DNA of 64,000 nt from Boesenbergia rotunda (Eukaryota > Streptophyta > Magnoliopsida > Zingiberales > Zingiberaceae), in contig JAGFNQ010002314.1 in assembly GCA_024364735.1 (NCBI GenBank), positions 1 through 64,000 on the forward strand. The letters are read 5' to 3'. Every line of letters begins with the position of its first letter. The stretch's first letter is position 1. Made by a program: the position numbers and the translations under genes. Below are positions 21,707-34,486 of the stretch, piece after piece. The notes beneath the pieces are model-generated. The model made no database searches and had not been told where the DNA came from. It was given only the letters and a program-made list of their open reading frames with translations.

Positions 21707-23145
21707 TAAATAAAACTCAAAGAAAACAACATATCTCCTAAACATTACATCCCCTATCAATACTTGAGGAATAATAAAAGAAAATTACTTAGGATCATCA
21801 AGTCTCAAGAATCCATGTATTTATGGCTGCAAATATCACATAAGTCAAAAACATGGTAATTTCATCAACTTGAATAAACTAAGCATGACAAAAACCTCAC
21901 AAGATAGATATATGCACTGATGCTCACAAAAATAATAAATATGGAAGTGGAGTTCTCTCAAAACATTCATGACATTGCACTACCATATACTTGCTTATCT
22001 TCTACTTCTCCACTACTATAACATAAGTACACAAATCAAGAGGGTTTTTCAATGAATAATGATGAAATCACGTGCTAACAAGAGAACAAGAAAGTAGATA
22101 ACAAAGAAGATCAGAAAGAAGATCAAAGAAGATCAAAGAGAATATGAGAGCATTGGGGTAATTAACATGATGTATACAATCAAACAATAGGCCAAAGTAA
22201 ATAACTCAATCAAACCTCTAACACTCAAAATTCTCCTTGCACATTCTCAATACAATACACAACAACCACTTACAACACTTCTAAAAATGCATGCATGTAT
22301 CAACAACTTCACTCTTGAGTTTCTCTAAGAAAGATATCAAATGAGTATACATCAAAAATTCTTTTATGAAAATATTCCCTCTTGTTCATCACTAACAAAA
22401 ATCCAGAATGCTTGAGAATTCTTTTCACTCTCTTTAATTTTTCATTCTTTTCTTTTGCGTTTTTTTCCTTTTGTTTTTTTTCATTTCTCTCTTTCTTTTT
22501 TTTTCACAGAGAGACCTTTTTTTCAGAAAGATTTTTTTTCAACAAGCATTCATCCATACACACTTGTCTCCCCCCCCCCACACTTAAAACTTGCCCGTCT
22601 CGGGCAATGTAGCAAAGCATGATAACATCTAAAAGTCACAATAATAGAGGCTGATAATAGAGAAATAAAAATGTAACTCATCATGCAATCACCCCATGCT
22701 CTCATCGCATGCTCAAGGGAAAAATAAGCTAATAATGATATGGCAGTGAGAATGTAATGACAATGAAAAGATCTGACAAAGGAAAGACAATGAAATATGA
22801 AAACAATAGGTGAAATGCTCAGTCGTAACAATAACAAAGGAGAGGGAAAACTAAGAGTTCAACAAGAAAGGTTGCCTCCATCAAATTCATGTAAGTTTAG
22901 GCTATTGTATTTTCAAAAAGAATCAAAGCAAGTTCTAGAGTGTCAAATATTACAAATGCTATCACACATAAGAGGATTAAGGATAGGCATGACAAAATCC
23001 TCACTAGGAGAACAATAAAACGTCATGCTTAATCTAACAAGATAGAGTCCATCACCACAATAAATGACTAAATGCAATTAATGTCCCCAAGCATACCAAG
23101 GAAACCAAAACTCAATAGTCAGACTTAACTATCTTTTATGATTCT
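21707..23145 (-). other. ATH-B 3' non-coding interior
   Basis: No coding similarity. A second polypurine-like block (22569-22582, AAGTGTGGGGGG on the - strand) lies beside a perfect hairpin TTGCCCG-TCT-CGGGCAA (22591-22607). A long pyrimidine run (22430-22560, T-rich with CTTT) is low complexity. ATTCT at 23141-23145 is the left TSD of ATH-A. Confidence 0.7.
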
Positions 23146-26062
23146 TGATAAGTACCATTTTAGTGATTATTTGAGTTGCTAAAATCCATGTTTGACCTAT
23201 GTTTTTATTGCTTAATTGTGAAATTGCCCTAGGTTTTAGAACTTACTCTTATTTTGGACTTAATTGCAAATTTACACATATTTGGATTATTTGGCCACTA
23301 AATTCTTGATCTATTTTTGTAGGCATGAAAGGTTCATGGACCTAGGGCATATTGGGTCAAACTTGAGTCGGAAGTGACCCGGATCGAGTTATCAAGATTA
23401 GGATTAAATCTGGGTCGTCCGATTCAAGAGCGGCTAGATCTGAGCCATCCGGGACCATCTGAAGCAATCCGAGCTAGGGTTAGGGTTGATCAGGCACTCT
23501 GATCAAGATCTGAAGGTTTCATCCCAATCAGAGCTCATTCAACCGTTGGATCAAGGTCGGAGGGCTCTAGATCGTCCATTCAAAGATTAGGTTGATCTGG
23601 ACCATCCATTGAAAATCTGGAGGATCTGAGGTACCACAATGCAGATCCTGACCCCTGATCAACATCCTCAAAGTTTGGCTCAAATCAGAGAAAGATCAGC
23701 CGTTGGATTTCCTCCGATCAATCTGGGCCGTCCATTGATAAGTATTTAATCAAACTTCACCCAGCCTTCCTTCCTCGTCACATCTTCGCCGTAGCTACAT
23801 TCTTCAGCTGTTTTTCATCAGTTTCTTCAAGTTCTTCATCCAAGAAGGCGTGACCCCTCAATTTCTCCATTTGATCATCATCTGAATCCTTGGAAGACAG
23901 TTTCGATCGAGATTTCAGCTCAAATTTCATCCGGACAGAGGTGTTTGAGGGTTTCAGCATCATCTGTGGTCCGAGCACTAAAATCTTGGCTACAACCCAT
24001 TTTCGACGATCTGAGCCACTTGTAGGGGTTCTCAGGTGAGCTCAGGTCTTCTCCAAATCACCATCGCAGCTCAACAAACTGAGATTGAAGAGTTCGGATC
24101 GGAATTTTCCCAGCTGAGGCAGTTTGAGCAGATTGGTCAATTGAAGCTGCGCTCCACTGATTTGCTGAGCTTAGGGGTTCGAGGCCAGCCCTTGCTTGAC
24201 GACCAAGGAGATTTTGAGCTTAGGGAGGATTGAGGCTTAGTTATTTAGCTAATTTCAGTTGTTTGTAGTTGTAATTTCCATTACTGCTTTCGTTTCGTTT
24301 CTGTCTTGGTTTCAGATCGGTTAACTTCATTTACTGCATTGTTACAACTTAAATTAGGGTTCAATCTTTAAGTCAAGTAGCTAGGGAATGTGTTTAGTGG
24401 CTAATTGATTTTTATTTCAGTTTATTTCTTGTTTGTAGCTTGCGTATCAGTGGTAGTTGCGTATCAGCTCTGCTTTTCCATTTCCAGCTTAGTTTCTGCA
24501 ATTTTTCAGTTTATTTTGAATTCAATTCATTTCTGGTTTTAGTTCTTAAGATTTAAGTAGACATTTTGGTAGCTAATGAGTTTGATTTGAGTTTTATCAG
24601 CATTTAATTTCAACTCCGCATTTCTGCTCAGATTTCCCATTGCGTGTCAAGTTTGTCCTGCGTATCATCTTATTTTTAGTAGTTTCAGTTCAGCATTTCT
24701 GAGATTGTATCGGGTTCAGCATCAGCATCAATTTAGATCACATTTTAGCACACCTTGTAGTGTATTTTGGTACTCGAATTCAGCATGCATTGTTAATTTC
24801 AGCACTTGATCAGTCACTGCATTTCTGCAATCACCTGCTGTCTTTCACTTCTGCATTTCCTGCACATGTAGCAAATCAGTTTCAATTTGTGTATCAGTTC
24901 ATCTTGCGTACCAATTTCAATTGCTGCTTATTCATTTGTTTCTGAAGCTTGCACTTTATTTGTTGCTTCACATCCATTTACTTCACATCAGTAAATTTGT
25001 TTGACTTGCATCCAACTCATGAAATGTGAAACTTTGCAATTATTTCTGTATTCAATTCGATTCTGAATTGTGCAGCTGTGAACACTCACTGATTTTGTAT
25101 CAAGCTAAACTAAGTAGCTGGCTTTGCATTTGGATGTTCTGAATTCTGTTCTTTTCATGCGTATCATGTATTAGTTTCTGAAATTGTGTATTAAGAGAGC
25201 ATTGTTTGCTGGATTTTCCCTCTGCATTCCATTTCTGAATTCTGCAATTCCATTAGTAGCTGCAATTCTGCCTATGGTCCCTGAAATTCTGCACAAGATT
25301 TCTGTGTTCTTGCAATTTATGTCTGCACTTGAATTGTTTCGATTGATCAGTGATTGCTCTCAAATTCTTTCAGACCTGCATGCTAAATTCCGAATTGTTT
25401 GTGATGGTTTTGGGCTCTTGGTATCAGATTTCTGTATTGGCACAGAATTTATCTTCTCCTTTGCATCAAGGTTGCTGAAATTTGGCACTTTGTATCAAGT
25501 GCAGATTAGGCAGTGCTTGGTGCCAAGTTTAAGGTAGTTTTTAGTGAGCTATTGTGTTTGAAATTGGTTAGATTTGCATTCGGACATTTCTGAGTTCTTT
25601 TCAATTGTTTGCTTCAAGATTTTATAGCCAGCTTGATTTGTGCCAAGTTTGCTTGCTGCTAAAAATCACTGCCCTATTCTCACTAATCTTTCTAGCAACT
25701 TGTTTTGCAATTTGGTGTCAGATTTGTTGCCAAACTTTAGCTAAGTTCCCTTGCTTGATTCGGTTTCTATTGGTTGAGTTATTACTTGCCATCACTTGTT
25801 AAGTTCCATGGTTAAGTTTCCTTCTTTCTATTGAGTTTCCATTTCTATTTGAAACCACAACCAAACTTTATTTGAAACCCAAAAACACAAACGGCACATA
25901 AACACAAGCGCGAATCACACAACGTCAACTAGTCCCGAGGAAAAATATGACCTGTGGCCCCTTTACTACGTTTTCATATTTTGATTGCAAAATGGGTTTC
26001 CAGCATTTTATAAATTCTAAATTTGAGACCCACATTCGTGACAGTCTATTTTGGGTCCATCA
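23146..26062 (+). repeat. ATH-A 5' LTR (2917 bp)
   Basis: Starts TGATAAGTACC, ends GGTCCATCA. U3 carries repeated short motifs around GATCTGAGCCATCC and CCGTTGGATC (23370-23740). A possible TATA box, TATTTAA, lies at 23743-23749, followed by a CT-rich leader. The remainder is T-rich and rich in GCGTATCAG and CTGCAATT-type words. Short frames here recur in the 3' LTR and are not genes. Confidence 0.93.
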
Positions 26063-26068
26063 AATTTT

Positions 26069-26086
26069 TGGCGCCGTTGCCGGGGA
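26069..26086 (+). other. ATH-A primer-binding site (tRNA-Asp type)
   Basis: TGGCGCCGTTGCCGGGGA, six bases after the LTR end. This form is characteristic of Athila-group gypsy elements. Confidence 0.88.
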
Positions 26087-26224
26087 AGCAACTAGTTGAT
26101 TTGATTGATTTTTGCTTGTATGCTTTTGGACATATCATTGGGTTCTATTTTATTTTGCTTTATCTTTTGTATACGGTTGCTGCTATTTTTCTTGTTTGTT
26201 TTGTGACAGGACTGCCAATTCAAA

Positions 26225-27359
26225 ATGTTCTCATCTAATTACCAGCAGCTGTGTCCACAGTTTCAGCAGAACCAACCATTCAATCAGCAACCAAATCAGT
26301 TTTTTCAGCCACAATGTCAACAATTTCAGCAAGATTTTCAGCCAGGTCAGAATTTTCAGATTGGGCAGCCACAATTCCAGAATTTTCAGCCCAACTTTCA
26401 GAAATCTTATCAACAAGATCAATTGCCTTTTCAAGGAATTCAGCAAGGGTGTCACGATAATTTGAATTTTCAGCAACCACCCTTCCATCAAGTTCAACTA
26501 AACCCAAAATTTCAGTATATTAACCAAGATTTCCAGCAGCCTTTTGTAAGTTTTCAGCAAGGAAATAATCAATTTCAGCCTCAACATCAGCCATGGCAGC
26601 AAGAATTTCAACCCATACAGAATTTTCAACAACCTTTTCAACATTCACAGCCATATGATCAAAATTTTCAATTTCAAAACCAAAATTTTCAGCCCTATGA
26701 TCAGAATTTCCATAATCAAAATTTTCAGCCATCTCCACCAAGTTGTGAGCCAAGTTTTCAGCAGTTAAATCAGTCATGTCATCCATTTTGAGCAGCCCCA
26801 ACAATTTCCATTTCAGAATGCACAGCCTCCTCCTGGACTTCAGCAGCCTTATGTTTCATTTCAAGACCAACAGGGGTTCCACACTAACCAAGGCGGCTTT
26901 AAGAATCCTGATTAGGATGAGGTTCTACACCAAAGGATGATGGAGATGTGTCAACAAATCCTACAACAACAGCAAAATTTTCAACAACAACAACAGCAAA
27001 ATTTTCAACAACATCAACTTCAACAACAACGCCTTGCAAAATTGGTAGATCAAAGGAATCAGATAAAAGCCCAAGAATCAGGACAATTATTTTCTCAAGC
27101 TCCTTTTAATTCTGTGAGCCCCGGAGTTGGTTTTATATCAGTTCAAGGTGACCCTAGTGCATGGCCAAGTCCTTCTTCAAGTGATCTTAGAATTTTGGTG
27201 GAAGAAGAAGAAGAAATCATCAAATATAGGGCACCTACAGCATGCATCCCTCCGGAGATTCCTATTCAAAATTCATTTCCAAATTTTTCAGCTCCAGAAG
27301 AAGAAACTGAAGCTCCACAGGACCATTCTAGACTTTTATTTTATGATGATAGTGTTATT
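26225..27359 (+). pseudogene. ATH-A protein, N-terminal Gln/Phe-rich segment
   Basis: Starts with ATG 139 bases after the primer site. Residues 1-190 are dominated by Gln, Phe, Asn and Pro in repeats of the type NFQ, FQQ and QPQ, a prion-like low-complexity composition. A frameshift near 26790 and a TAG at 26913-26915 break it. The frame then resumes with a poly-Gln tract (26943-27040), a short charged segment and an acidic stretch (VEEEEEIIK near 27200). At 27359 it is interrupted by T4, and the same frame continues exactly at 29911. There is no gag, zinc-knuckle or protease motif. It is not a family I recognise; function unknown. Confidence 0.65.
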
Positions 27360-27868
27360 TGTAACGCCCGCCCTTATATCTACCCTAAAGGCGGGGTTAC
27401 GGGTCCATACATTCATATCATTTATCATGTTAAGCATGTATATCAAGTAGAAATGTAGCATGAGTTATCTAACCTTAAACACATGCATAAGAAGCATTCA
27501 TAAGCAACAGGAAATAGGAACTCTATAGCATTTCACTTAGCATGCATACAACAAGAATTAGACATCTAATGATAGTGTCTTCCTCTATATAAAGTTCACA
27601 TGTATCAGTTAATTTCTAAACTCAACCAAGCATAGAGTTATCTAACATGACATAGGTTCCATATCCCTAACTTTAACAACAGTAGAGTAGTTATAGTCAT
27701 CACTCAATCAGAGTATAGTAATACAACTTATAATCCTTTAGTGGAAGCAATTTAGATTCTAGACAAAAATGGTAGATAGAATCTTTCTTTCTTTCCCGAA
27801 CCATCACCACACACATCTTTAGCTTTCCCTCTGCCTCTTCCTTTAGTTCAAGTATTTCTTACCGCTAT

Positions 27869-29163
27869 CTGCAGCATAAGAAAACAACATGAAACTAGTA
27901 AGCAAAACATGCTTAGTAAGAATCCGGGCTTACTCGCAAAAATCCATATCGATACATCATATCATGTACACAGTAATCAAGATAGAATTATAAGCATCAT
28001 AAGCATCACATCAATATTTCTAAGTGCTTTACAGAACAAGATCATCACATAATGAGAAAATGCTTTTCAAAAGGTTCCATAAAGGTAAGTACTTAGAAAT
28101 ATAGCATCATCCAGGGCCCAGTTGTAGTACCACATCAAGCGCATTCCCTAATGAGTTGGGGTAGCGAGCCACCAATCCAATTAGGGCAGGACCCTTCCGT
28201 CCTACCAATGCCATGACCTTCAGTTAACATGTACATTGGATTTTGTTTAACGACCCCCTTCCGAGTCGGGTACACAACTTTCAAAGTAAAGTATCTTAAC
28301 ATACAATTACACATATATGTATATGCTTAAAGGTACTCCTAATAACATCTTAAAGGGACACACCACTCATCAAGGGTGCTCATGATCCCCTAGGGACACA
28401 CCACACATTTAGGGGTGCTCTTGATCCCAATTTCCATAGAGTATCCTTTTTCAAGCATATTATCAAACACATCATGTTCATGTCATAAGGGTGCCCCATG
28501 GGCTATAAGGCATGCTTTTATACCTAATAAGATAGGTCACATAAATTATACACACATCATATAAGTGGTAGCATGCTTCATGGTTTCATTAAGTACTTCC
28601 CAACCCTAGAACCATGGTTGGCCGAAAGTCAAGGGTAGGGAGTTCCTTTGGTTTTTCAATCAAGCATTCATTCATGGATTTCTACAAACACCTCAAGTGC
28701 ACTTCATGTTAACAATTGAAACATGGTTTATACCTCAAAGTGGTGTTAGCTTCCACTAACCCTAAATTACAAGGGGTGGCCGAAACTTGTAGGATGGCTA
28801 GGCTAGGTTTTTTGACATCCAAACTTCACACAACATTTACACAAACACTTCATCTACACTACTAATCATGGGAACATAATAGGATAGCAAACAACCCAAA
28901 AGCCCTAGCCTTTCTCCTCTTGGCCGAAAGTTGTAGGGTGGCTAAACCCTAATTTTTGTCCTCCAAAAATTTGGAAACAAGACATATGTGTATAAAATCT
29001 CTAGGGGTACTAGCATGTATCAAGGTTTGATCAAAAACCCCTCTCTTGGACCCCTTACAAGGGGTGGCCGAAACCTTCATCAAGGGAAGCCCTTGTGATT
29101 TTTCAAAAGAATGAAACAACAAACATTCAATAGCAATTATGTTGCAGGCGAGAGGACACTTAC
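27869..29163 (-). other. Predicted LTR intron in T4
   Basis: On the - strand: GGAT/GTAAGTGTCC at 29163, about 270 bases after a TATA box (TATAAATA at 29434-29441). The far end reads CTTACTAAG, GCTTACTAGTT, then TTTTCTTATGCTGCAG/ATAGCGG ending at 27869. About 1.3 kb. Confidence 0.5.
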
Positions 29164-29433
29164 ATCCTTGCGCTGGAATTTCACCTTCTCTTTAAACCGT
29201 AGGGTACCCTAGACTTGGAGGGCAAGTGAAAATCCTTTTCAAATCTTCTCTAGGGATCCTTAGACTTAGTAGAGGGCAAGAACCTTCAATGGGTCCTCTT
29301 CCTTTCAAATTCCCTAGGGTTAGAACCCTAGGGTGGTGTTTTCGAAAATGGAAAGGGAGAAAGAGGGTTCTTGATTTTCGAAAAGTGAAGTGGGGAAGAA
29401 GAAGAGGAAGTGTAACTTCCTTTACCCCTCTCT

Positions 29434-29441
29434 TATTTATA
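29434..29441 (-). promoter_or_regulatory. TATA box of T4
   Basis: TATAAATA on the - strand, between the tRNA-like block and the splice-like GTAAGT. Confidence 0.5.
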
Positions 29442-29520
29442 CTCTTCTCATGAAAAGGCATGTCTCTTCGCTTCCCTCGATTTAACAAGAATGTTTCTTA
29501 TCCTCTCTACAAGAAATATT

Positions 29521-29588
29521 GCTTGGTTCATTGGTTATGACATGGTGAGTGCAACTAGGAGGTTCAAGGTTCAATCCTTGCTTCCTCC
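29521..29588 (+). other. tRNA-like block, antisense to T4
   Basis: GCTTGGTTCATTGGTTATGAC (degenerate A box), then GGTTCAATCC (B box) at 29567. Its counterpart in T3 keeps a better A box. Confidence 0.45.
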
Positions 29589-29910
29589 TTTCTACCTCTT
29601 CTTTTTATCACAATTTGCACTAATCCATATCAAATCCCATTAAGCCAAGCCCATCATGAAATTTCATAATATTAATAATATTTCATGAATTCATAATATT
29701 TCATAATATTCCATAAATATTATTTCATAATATTTTTAATATTTCATATTCATGAATATTATATTTCATGCATTCATGACATTTCATTAATAAAATAGGT
29801 TCATGACATTTCATAGAATGTGATTGCATGAAATTTACATCATTTCATTATAACCATTTTTCCATACATCGTCATGATATTATATTGAAAATTTGGGGTG
29901 TTACATTATT

Positions 29911-31101
29911 GATGGTCCTAATTTTTCTAATGTTGTTGTTGCAGATATTACAGGAGAAACATGCATAGGAGATGATTCCATAGGTGTAGGGGATTGCACT
30001 AAGCCCCAGGGACCACCACAGTTGACTGGTACATTAGAAGACTCAATGGATGAACCAGAAAGTGTAGGGACTTGCATGGTGGAAGCAAGCACCCAAGGAT
30101 CACCTGCTCTAGTTGAGTGTCCACCAGAACCTGAATCTGAAGAGGAGCATGTACTTGATCAGGAGGAGGCCATGGATACATATACTCTTGTAGAACCTCT
30201 AGGTATTCTCCAGCACGCTCAGGTAAGTATTTCTCCTTTTTGTTCAGAAAAATTTGGCAAGGTACCAAAAATTGTTTGTGCTGACTTTATTGATTCTGAT
30301 GAATTTATTGATATACCTTGCGTAGAAATTGTTTGTGCAAATCCAATAGAGGTACCAAAAATTGATTTCCTTGGTCATCATGCATTACTTGATGCATCTC
30401 CCGTATATATGGGTTGCGAACAAATTTTAGAGGCACCTATAATTGATATTGTTTATTATGATGAATATCTTGATACATCTTTTATGGATATGATGGATAG
30501 TGAAAAATTTTTAGAAGTGCCTGAAATTGATGTTATTTATTTTGATGAATCTCTTGCTATATCTTATGCTGAGGTTGAATGTGAAAAACTTATGGAGGTA
30601 CCCGAGATTGATTTCATTGGCTGTGACACATTGCTTGATACATTCTTGATAGGAAATAATTATGAAAATACTATTGATGTGCCAAAAGTTGATTTCATGG
30701 GGTGTGATAAGTTTATTGATATACCTTTGGAGGATATTACTTATGAAAAATTCATTGAGATACCAGAATTTGATTTAATTGGATATGATGCAGTTTTGGA
30801 TTCATTTCATGCAGAGACTGAATTTATATCATTTCTTTCTGACCCTGAACACTTGAGAGAGGTATTATATTGTTTTGCAGGGTCCAGAAGACTTCAGGAG
30901 TTGATGCTCCAACAGAACAGACTTCAACCTCCTGGAAGGACTTATAAAAGGCATCAAGAAGGAGGAGAAGATCTTACTTTAATCCATAGCCCTCCATTCC
31001 TTCAATGGATCTTGAACCTAAATCGCCTGCAGCCACCTGAACATTTTGTTGCAAAGTTTAAGTGTGGGGGAGTCCTAGCTCTCTCAGCCACCCAGACTCC
31101 T
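29911..31101 (+). CDS. ATH-A repeat protein, C-terminal segment
   Basis: About 397 open codons, continuing the frame cut by T4. Residues 1-110 are acidic and Pro-rich (PPEPESEEEHVLDQEE). Then come about seven tandem units of 27-28 residues with the pattern C-E-K-x4-VP-x-IDF-x2-CDE-x-LD-x-S (30240-30830), and then a tail with LQPPGRTYKRH and WILNLNRLQPPE. The ATH-B copy has eight cleaner units. The stop in this window is supplied by the first bases of S5 (TGA at 31102); without it the frame would run about 18 codons past 40565. It ends beside a polypurine-like block at 31059-31073. No known domain recognised; strongly acidic, no signal peptide or membrane segment. Confidence 0.7.
31059..31073 (+). 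other. Internal polypurine-like block in ATH-A
   Basis: TAAGTGTGGGGGAGT inside the repeat-protein frame. Same sequence as the tract bordering the ATH-B LTR but not next to the ATH-A LTR. Confidence 0.55.
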
Positions 31102-34100
31102 TGATAAATACCATTTTATTGATTATTTTAATTGCTAAAATCCATGTTTGACCCATGTTTTACTTGCTTAATTATGATTTTACCCTAGGTTTTAGGATTT
31201 CCTCTTATTTTGGACTTAATTGCAAATTTACACATTTTTTGGATTATTTAGCCACTAATTTTCTGATATATTTTTGTAGGCATGAAAGGATCCTGGACCT
31301 AGGGCATACTGGGTCAAACTTGGGTCGGAAGTGAACCGGATCAAATTATCAAGCTTACGATTAATCCGGGCCATCCGATTAAAAAGCGGCTAGATCTGAG
31401 CCATCCGGGACCATCTGAAGCAATTCGAGTTAGGGCTAGGGTTGATCAAGCACCCTGATCAAGATCTGAAGGTTTCATCCCAATCAAAGCTAAATCAACC
31501 GTTGGATCAAGCTCGGAGGGCTCTAGATCGTCCATTCAAAGATTAAGTTGATCTGGACCATCCGTTGCACATCTGGAGGATCCGAGCTATAACGAGGCAG
31601 ATCCTGACCCCAGATCATCATCATCAAAGTTTGGCTCAAATCAGAGAAAGATCAGCCGTTGGATTCAGCTAAATCAATCTGGACCGTCCATTTCTAATGT
31701 ATTTAATCAAAAATTCCCAGCCTTCCTTCCTCGTCGCGTCTCTGCCACAGTTGCTTGCTTATTCGTTTCTTCTTCAGTTCTTTAGCTAGTTTTCTTCAAT
31801 CCAAGGGGCGCGACCCTTCAATCCTTCTACCAGATCAATTGCTAGGCTATTGGGAAGGTTCTCGGTGAATTTTCAGCTCCGAATTGGCCAAAACAGAGTT
31901 GTTGTGAGGTCTCTGTAGCTCTGTCATTTATTGCTTCAATCTCGATTTTGCTCCATCCTTCATCCACCCGAGCAGTTCAGAGGGGTTCCCTGGAGTGCTT
32001 GGTTCATCCCCACACCATCCGCGCAATTGGACAATGCCAGATTAAGGAAATCGATTGGGAATTCAAATTGGTTCAGAGTGAGAGGTGGATTTGAATTGTT
32101 GAGCTGTTTTTCAATGGTTTGCTGAGCTTGCGGGTTCGAGGCTCACTCTTGCTTGACGCCCAAGAAGTTCTTGACCTAATAGAGTGATTGAGGATAGTTT
32201 TCTTATTTAATTTTCGAGTTTTAGATGTAATTTTCATTTCTGAATTCGTGCCATTTATTTCTGAATTTTATCTAGCTGCTGTAATTTTCTTGTATGAACC
32301 GCTTCTTTCTCAATTGGAGGCTTATCCTTGAGTGACAGCAAGGATTCGTGAGCTGAGATGAGAGATTGAGGTTTTGCTTAGTTGAATTTCATTGCAATTA
32401 GATGTAATTTTCGAATTCTGCAGTGTTTGTTTCTGAATTTTTATATCAGCTACCTAGTTTCAATTTCTGAATTTGTTTTCTGCTTAATTAGGTTTAATTC
32501 GTCATGTAGTTAGTTAGTGAACTTGTTTAGTGAACATTAGTTTGAGATTTCAGCTTATTTCCTGTCAAACTCCTTGCGTATCAGCTGTGCTGTAAAACTG
32601 TTTCTGCGAGCCAGTTACTTCTGATTTTGCAGCCTCCTTTGCATTTGATTTCTGTCTAGATCGATGCTATGAATTAGAGAAAACAATTAGTGTGATAATG
32701 CATTGGATCTAATTTGATTTGCATCTGGATTTCTACCTGAATTTTCGTTCAGTTGCCCTTGTAGCAGTTTCTGAAATCAACCCCAGGTTCCATGCGTATC
32801 AGTCTTATGTTCTTGAGTGTATCTGAGCTGTCTTTGAATTTTATCTGGACATTAGATTAGAATACTTGATTTTAGTGACTTGATTAAGCTTTGAATCCAA
32901 TTTGTTGTTTCTTGGCATTAGTTCTTGAAGCTTTGCATTCCATTTCTGAACTCCTACACACATGAATTCGGATCCTATTTTCTGCACTTCTTTTCTGCAT
33001 TCCTGATCTTGTTCTTCTATCAATTGTGCCTGAAATTGCTGGTTTCATCTCTGTCATGTAGCTAGCATCAAGTTTTTACAGTTTTTGCACAACATTTTAC
33101 TTAAGCCTCATAATTCTAGCTAAACCGAACAAGTTATCACTGAATTGGCAGTTACCATTTCTGCATCCAATATTTCTGCACATCAGCTGAGTTCTGAAAT
33201 TTTGAGGGTTTGAATCCATTTGTTTTTCTGAGATTTGCAATTCGATTTGTGTGTTGCACATTTACTTGATTCCATTGGTTGTAGTTCGGTTTGTTCTTAT
33301 CCCAATTAACAACTCAATGTGCACTTGTCAATGCTGGGTTGCATCAGTTTGTTTTTGCATTTCAACTTCCCTATTTGATTGTGTATCAGCTTCTTTTCTC
33401 AATCACAGCATCGACGTGCATCCAGTTGGTTTGCAGAGCTAATTACTGAAGTTAAGCATACTTTTAATGAGCTATTACACCTGAAGATTGTTGGCTTTAC
33501 ATCTTAAGTCTGCATCTAGCTTCATCACTAAGTTGCTATCCATAATTCTGAAATCCTGTCCCATTTGTGATCTGCTGCATCTATGTCTAAAATTCCTTCT
33601 AAATTCATGCTAGCACTTCATTAACAACTGAATTTTCCAAGCTTGATCAATAGTTTTCACGGCTGAATTGTTTGAATCAATTTTGGCACAAAAGGTTCAG
33701 TTTCGACACAAAGGATCCCTTGCGTGCCAAGCAGTTTTGGGGGCATTGCTCACATCAGTTTTCACTTGTTTTTTTGGGTGTAGAATAGTTTTGAAATCAA
33801 TTGATATCACCCTTTAGTATTTCTAAATTTTCTTGGCATTGGTTGGCTCCCAAAAATTATAGCTAGTTTGAGTTGAATAGCTTGTTTAAAGTCTGAATTT
33901 CATATGCTATTATTGTGTTAAGATTGTTTGATTTCCGGAAATTACTATCACTGCCTGATTCTTTTGTTTAGCATTTATTGTAACGACCCAGAAAATTCTC
34001 TTAATATTTTCTTAAAATATTAAGCATGTTTAAATAATTTTCCAAGGGACCTAGAAATATTAAGGAGAACTTTGGCCTAGAAAATCCATGTTTTCTCATT

Positions 34101-34313
34101 TAAATTGAGAAAAATAAGTACCAATGAGCTTTAAATGGGCTCCAAAAATGGGTATTAATTAGGTAAAATTAATATAAATTAGGTCAAATTAATATAAATA
34201 TAAAAGAATTTTATTTAGGAATATTGGCATAATTATTGGTGATTTTAGGGGGATTTTCGGAATTTAGGAAATAAAAACAATAAAATAAATGAAATAAAAA
34301 TAAAATAAAAATA

Positions 34314-34387
34314 AAGGTGCATGAGCCAAGGATTGAACCTTGGACCTCTTGTACAACCATGTAAGCCTTAACCAACTCACCTAGCAA
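34314..34387 (-). other. tRNA-like block, antisense to T2
   Basis: On the - strand TAGGTGAGTTGGTTAAGGC (A box) and GGTTCAATCC (B box) within CCAAGG/CCTTGG. Nearly the same as the block in T1. Confidence 0.55.
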
Positions 34388-34478
34388 GGGATTTCTATGA
34401 GGAAATGAAGTGGATATAAGTTAAGATTAAGAAGAAGATGAAGAGTCATGAAGAGACTCTTCATTTACCTCTTTAATG

Positions 34479-34486
34479 GATGATAA
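34479..34486 (+). promoter_or_regulatory. TATA-like box of T2
   Basis: TGATAAAT(AGGGGGG), a weakened TATA box in the position found in related LTRs, about 240 bases before the splice-like GTAAGA. Confidence 0.3.

Larger units (their letters stand above)
27360..29905 (-). mobile_element. T4: solo Tekay-like LTR (2546 bp)
   Basis: Begins TGTAACGCCC, ends GGGGTGTTACA, TSD TTATT on both sides (27355-27359, 29906-29910). Same family as T3, in opposite orientation. It splits the ATH-A protein frame without loss of bases. No internal coding region, so it is a solo LTR. Confidence 0.93.

Noticed and set aside
24036..24233. 65-codon frame recurring at 43896-44093, and minus frames at 23778 and 43635
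   Set aside because: Present twice only because they lie in the ATH-A LTR pair. No protein motif.
26225..26791. Minus-strand and other-frame open frames over the Gln-rich segment
   Set aside because: Low-complexity repeats keep all frames open; only the + frame starts after the primer site and continues into the repeat protein.
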